Assembly: GCA_964520055.1 (NCBI GenBank)
Contig: CAZFME010000126.1
Location: 1 to 5,747, forward strand
Reading direction: 5' to 3'
Length of the DNA stretch: 5,747 nt
From: DUNY01 sp964520055
GTDB lineage: Bacteria > Bacillota > Thermosediminibacteria > Thermosediminibacterales > Tepidanaerobacteraceae
In this document: positions 5,378-5,747 of the stretch, piece by piece
Position numbering within the stretch: the stretch's first letter is position 1
Layout: every line of letters begins with the position of its first letter
Translations under genes and position numbers: made by a program
Notes under the pieces: generated by a model
The model's input: the letters and a program-made list of their open reading frames with translations, nothing else
The model's database searches: none
Told to the model about the DNA's origin: nothing

Positions 5378-5385
5378 GGAGGTGA
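5378..5385 (+). promoter_or_regulatory. Ribosome-binding site of hutI, sets a TTG start
   Basis: GGAGGTGA is a near-perfect Shine-Dalgarno sequence; its GGAGG ends seven bases before TTG 5390. No in-frame ATG occurs nearby until codon 14, which has no such site, so TTG 5390 is preferred. Confidence 0.8.
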
Positions 5386-5389
5386 AGCT

Positions 5390-5747
5390 TTGATAGGGAC
5401 TGTAGAACTTATAATAAAAAATATCGGAATGCTTGCTACACCACAGGGCACAACTCCTTTACAAGGTGAAAGCCAAGGTAAGATAAGTATACTTAGCAAG
5501 GCTTTTATTGCAATTAAGGGGGACAAGATAGTTGCAATAGGGAAAGAAGAAAAGCTCGACGATTTACCTGTGGATAAAAAAACTATTTATATCGATGCCG
5601 AAGGTTGCCTTGTCACACCGGGCCTTGTAGATCCACATACACATCTGGTTTTCGGAGGATGGAGGCAAAAGGAGCTTTCTTTAAAGCTGAAAGGTGTCAG
5701 CTACCTTGATATATTAAGCATGGGTGGAGGCATACTAAGTACTGTAA
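5390..5747 (+). CDS. hutI: Imidazolonepropionase, N-terminal part (runs off the window)
   Basis: The first 119 codons are present and open to the window edge; the full family length is about 400-420 aa. HutI (EC 3.5.2.7) is a cytosolic, metal-dependent amidohydrolase that opens the ring of 4-imidazolone-5-propionate to give N-formimino-glutamate. It therefore links the urocanases upstream to FtcD. The visible part has the small N-terminal beta domain, with IAIKGDKIVAIG (40-51), then the start of the TIM barrel: VTPGLVDPHTHLVFGG (75-90), with the metal-binding HxH at His83 and His85, and the substrate-loop region YLDILSMGGGILSTV (105-119). These motifs distinguish HutI from other amidohydrolases. 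The start is TTG with an excellent ribosome-binding site. Later metal ligands and the active-site Asp lie outside the window, so intactness cannot be judged. Confidence 0.93.
   Translation, partial: MIGTVELIIKNIGMLATPQGTTPLQGESQGKISILSKAFIAIKGDKIVAIGKEEKLDDLPVDKKTIYIDAEGCLVTPGLVDPHTHLVFGGWRQKELSLKLKGVSYLDILSMGGGILSTV

Overview
The window carries part of a histidine-degradation (hut) gene cluster, all on the + strand: two different urocanate hydratase genes in tandem (223-1905 and 1921-3948), a single-domain glutamate formimidoyltransferase (4289-5185), and the 5' third of an imidazolonepropionase gene (5390 to the window edge). The DNA is AT-rich with strong GGAGG-type ribosome-binding sites, and three of the four genes start at GTG or TTG. 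Both traits suggest a low-GC, probably anaerobic, Firmicutes/Clostridia-type bacterium. That assignment is an inference from base composition, ribosome-binding sites and gene order; no rRNA or other marker gene is present.

The encoded enzymes cover the lower pathway: urocanate to imidazolone propionate (HutU), then N-formimino-glutamate (HutI), then glutamate plus 5-formimino-tetrahydrofolate (FtcD). Histidine ammonia-lyase and the cyclodeaminase needed to complete the folate route are not in the window and may lie beyond its right edge.

The two urocanases are not recent duplicates. The first (560 aa) has the length and layout of the usual bacterial HutU. It keeps the catalytic-cysteine motif but deviates at several NAD+-site and active-site motifs that are nearly invariant as I recall the family. 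The second (675 aa) is the long type also seen in Bacteroidetes and animals (UROC1). It keeps the glycine-rich NAD+ motif, but has Leu where the short type has its catalytic Cys. The stop codon of the first overlaps the ribosome-binding site of the second, so they are probably made together.

The non-coding DNA is unusually structured. A roughly 100-125 bp element occurs three times, once in each intergenic gap longer than 20 bp: inverted at 63-184 before the first urocanase, and direct at about 3953-4077 and 5249-5346 before ftcD and hutI. The first copy has 12-14 bp terminal inverted repeats and is flanked by AATATA on both sides, which looks like a MITE-type insertion. The 340-base gap before ftcD also holds three tandem 29-bp units and a GC-rich hairpin just ahead of the ribosome-binding site. 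A perfect 13-bp-stem hairpin follows ftcD. The best candidates for something undescribed are the mixed-type urocanase pair and this repeated element family spread through the cluster.
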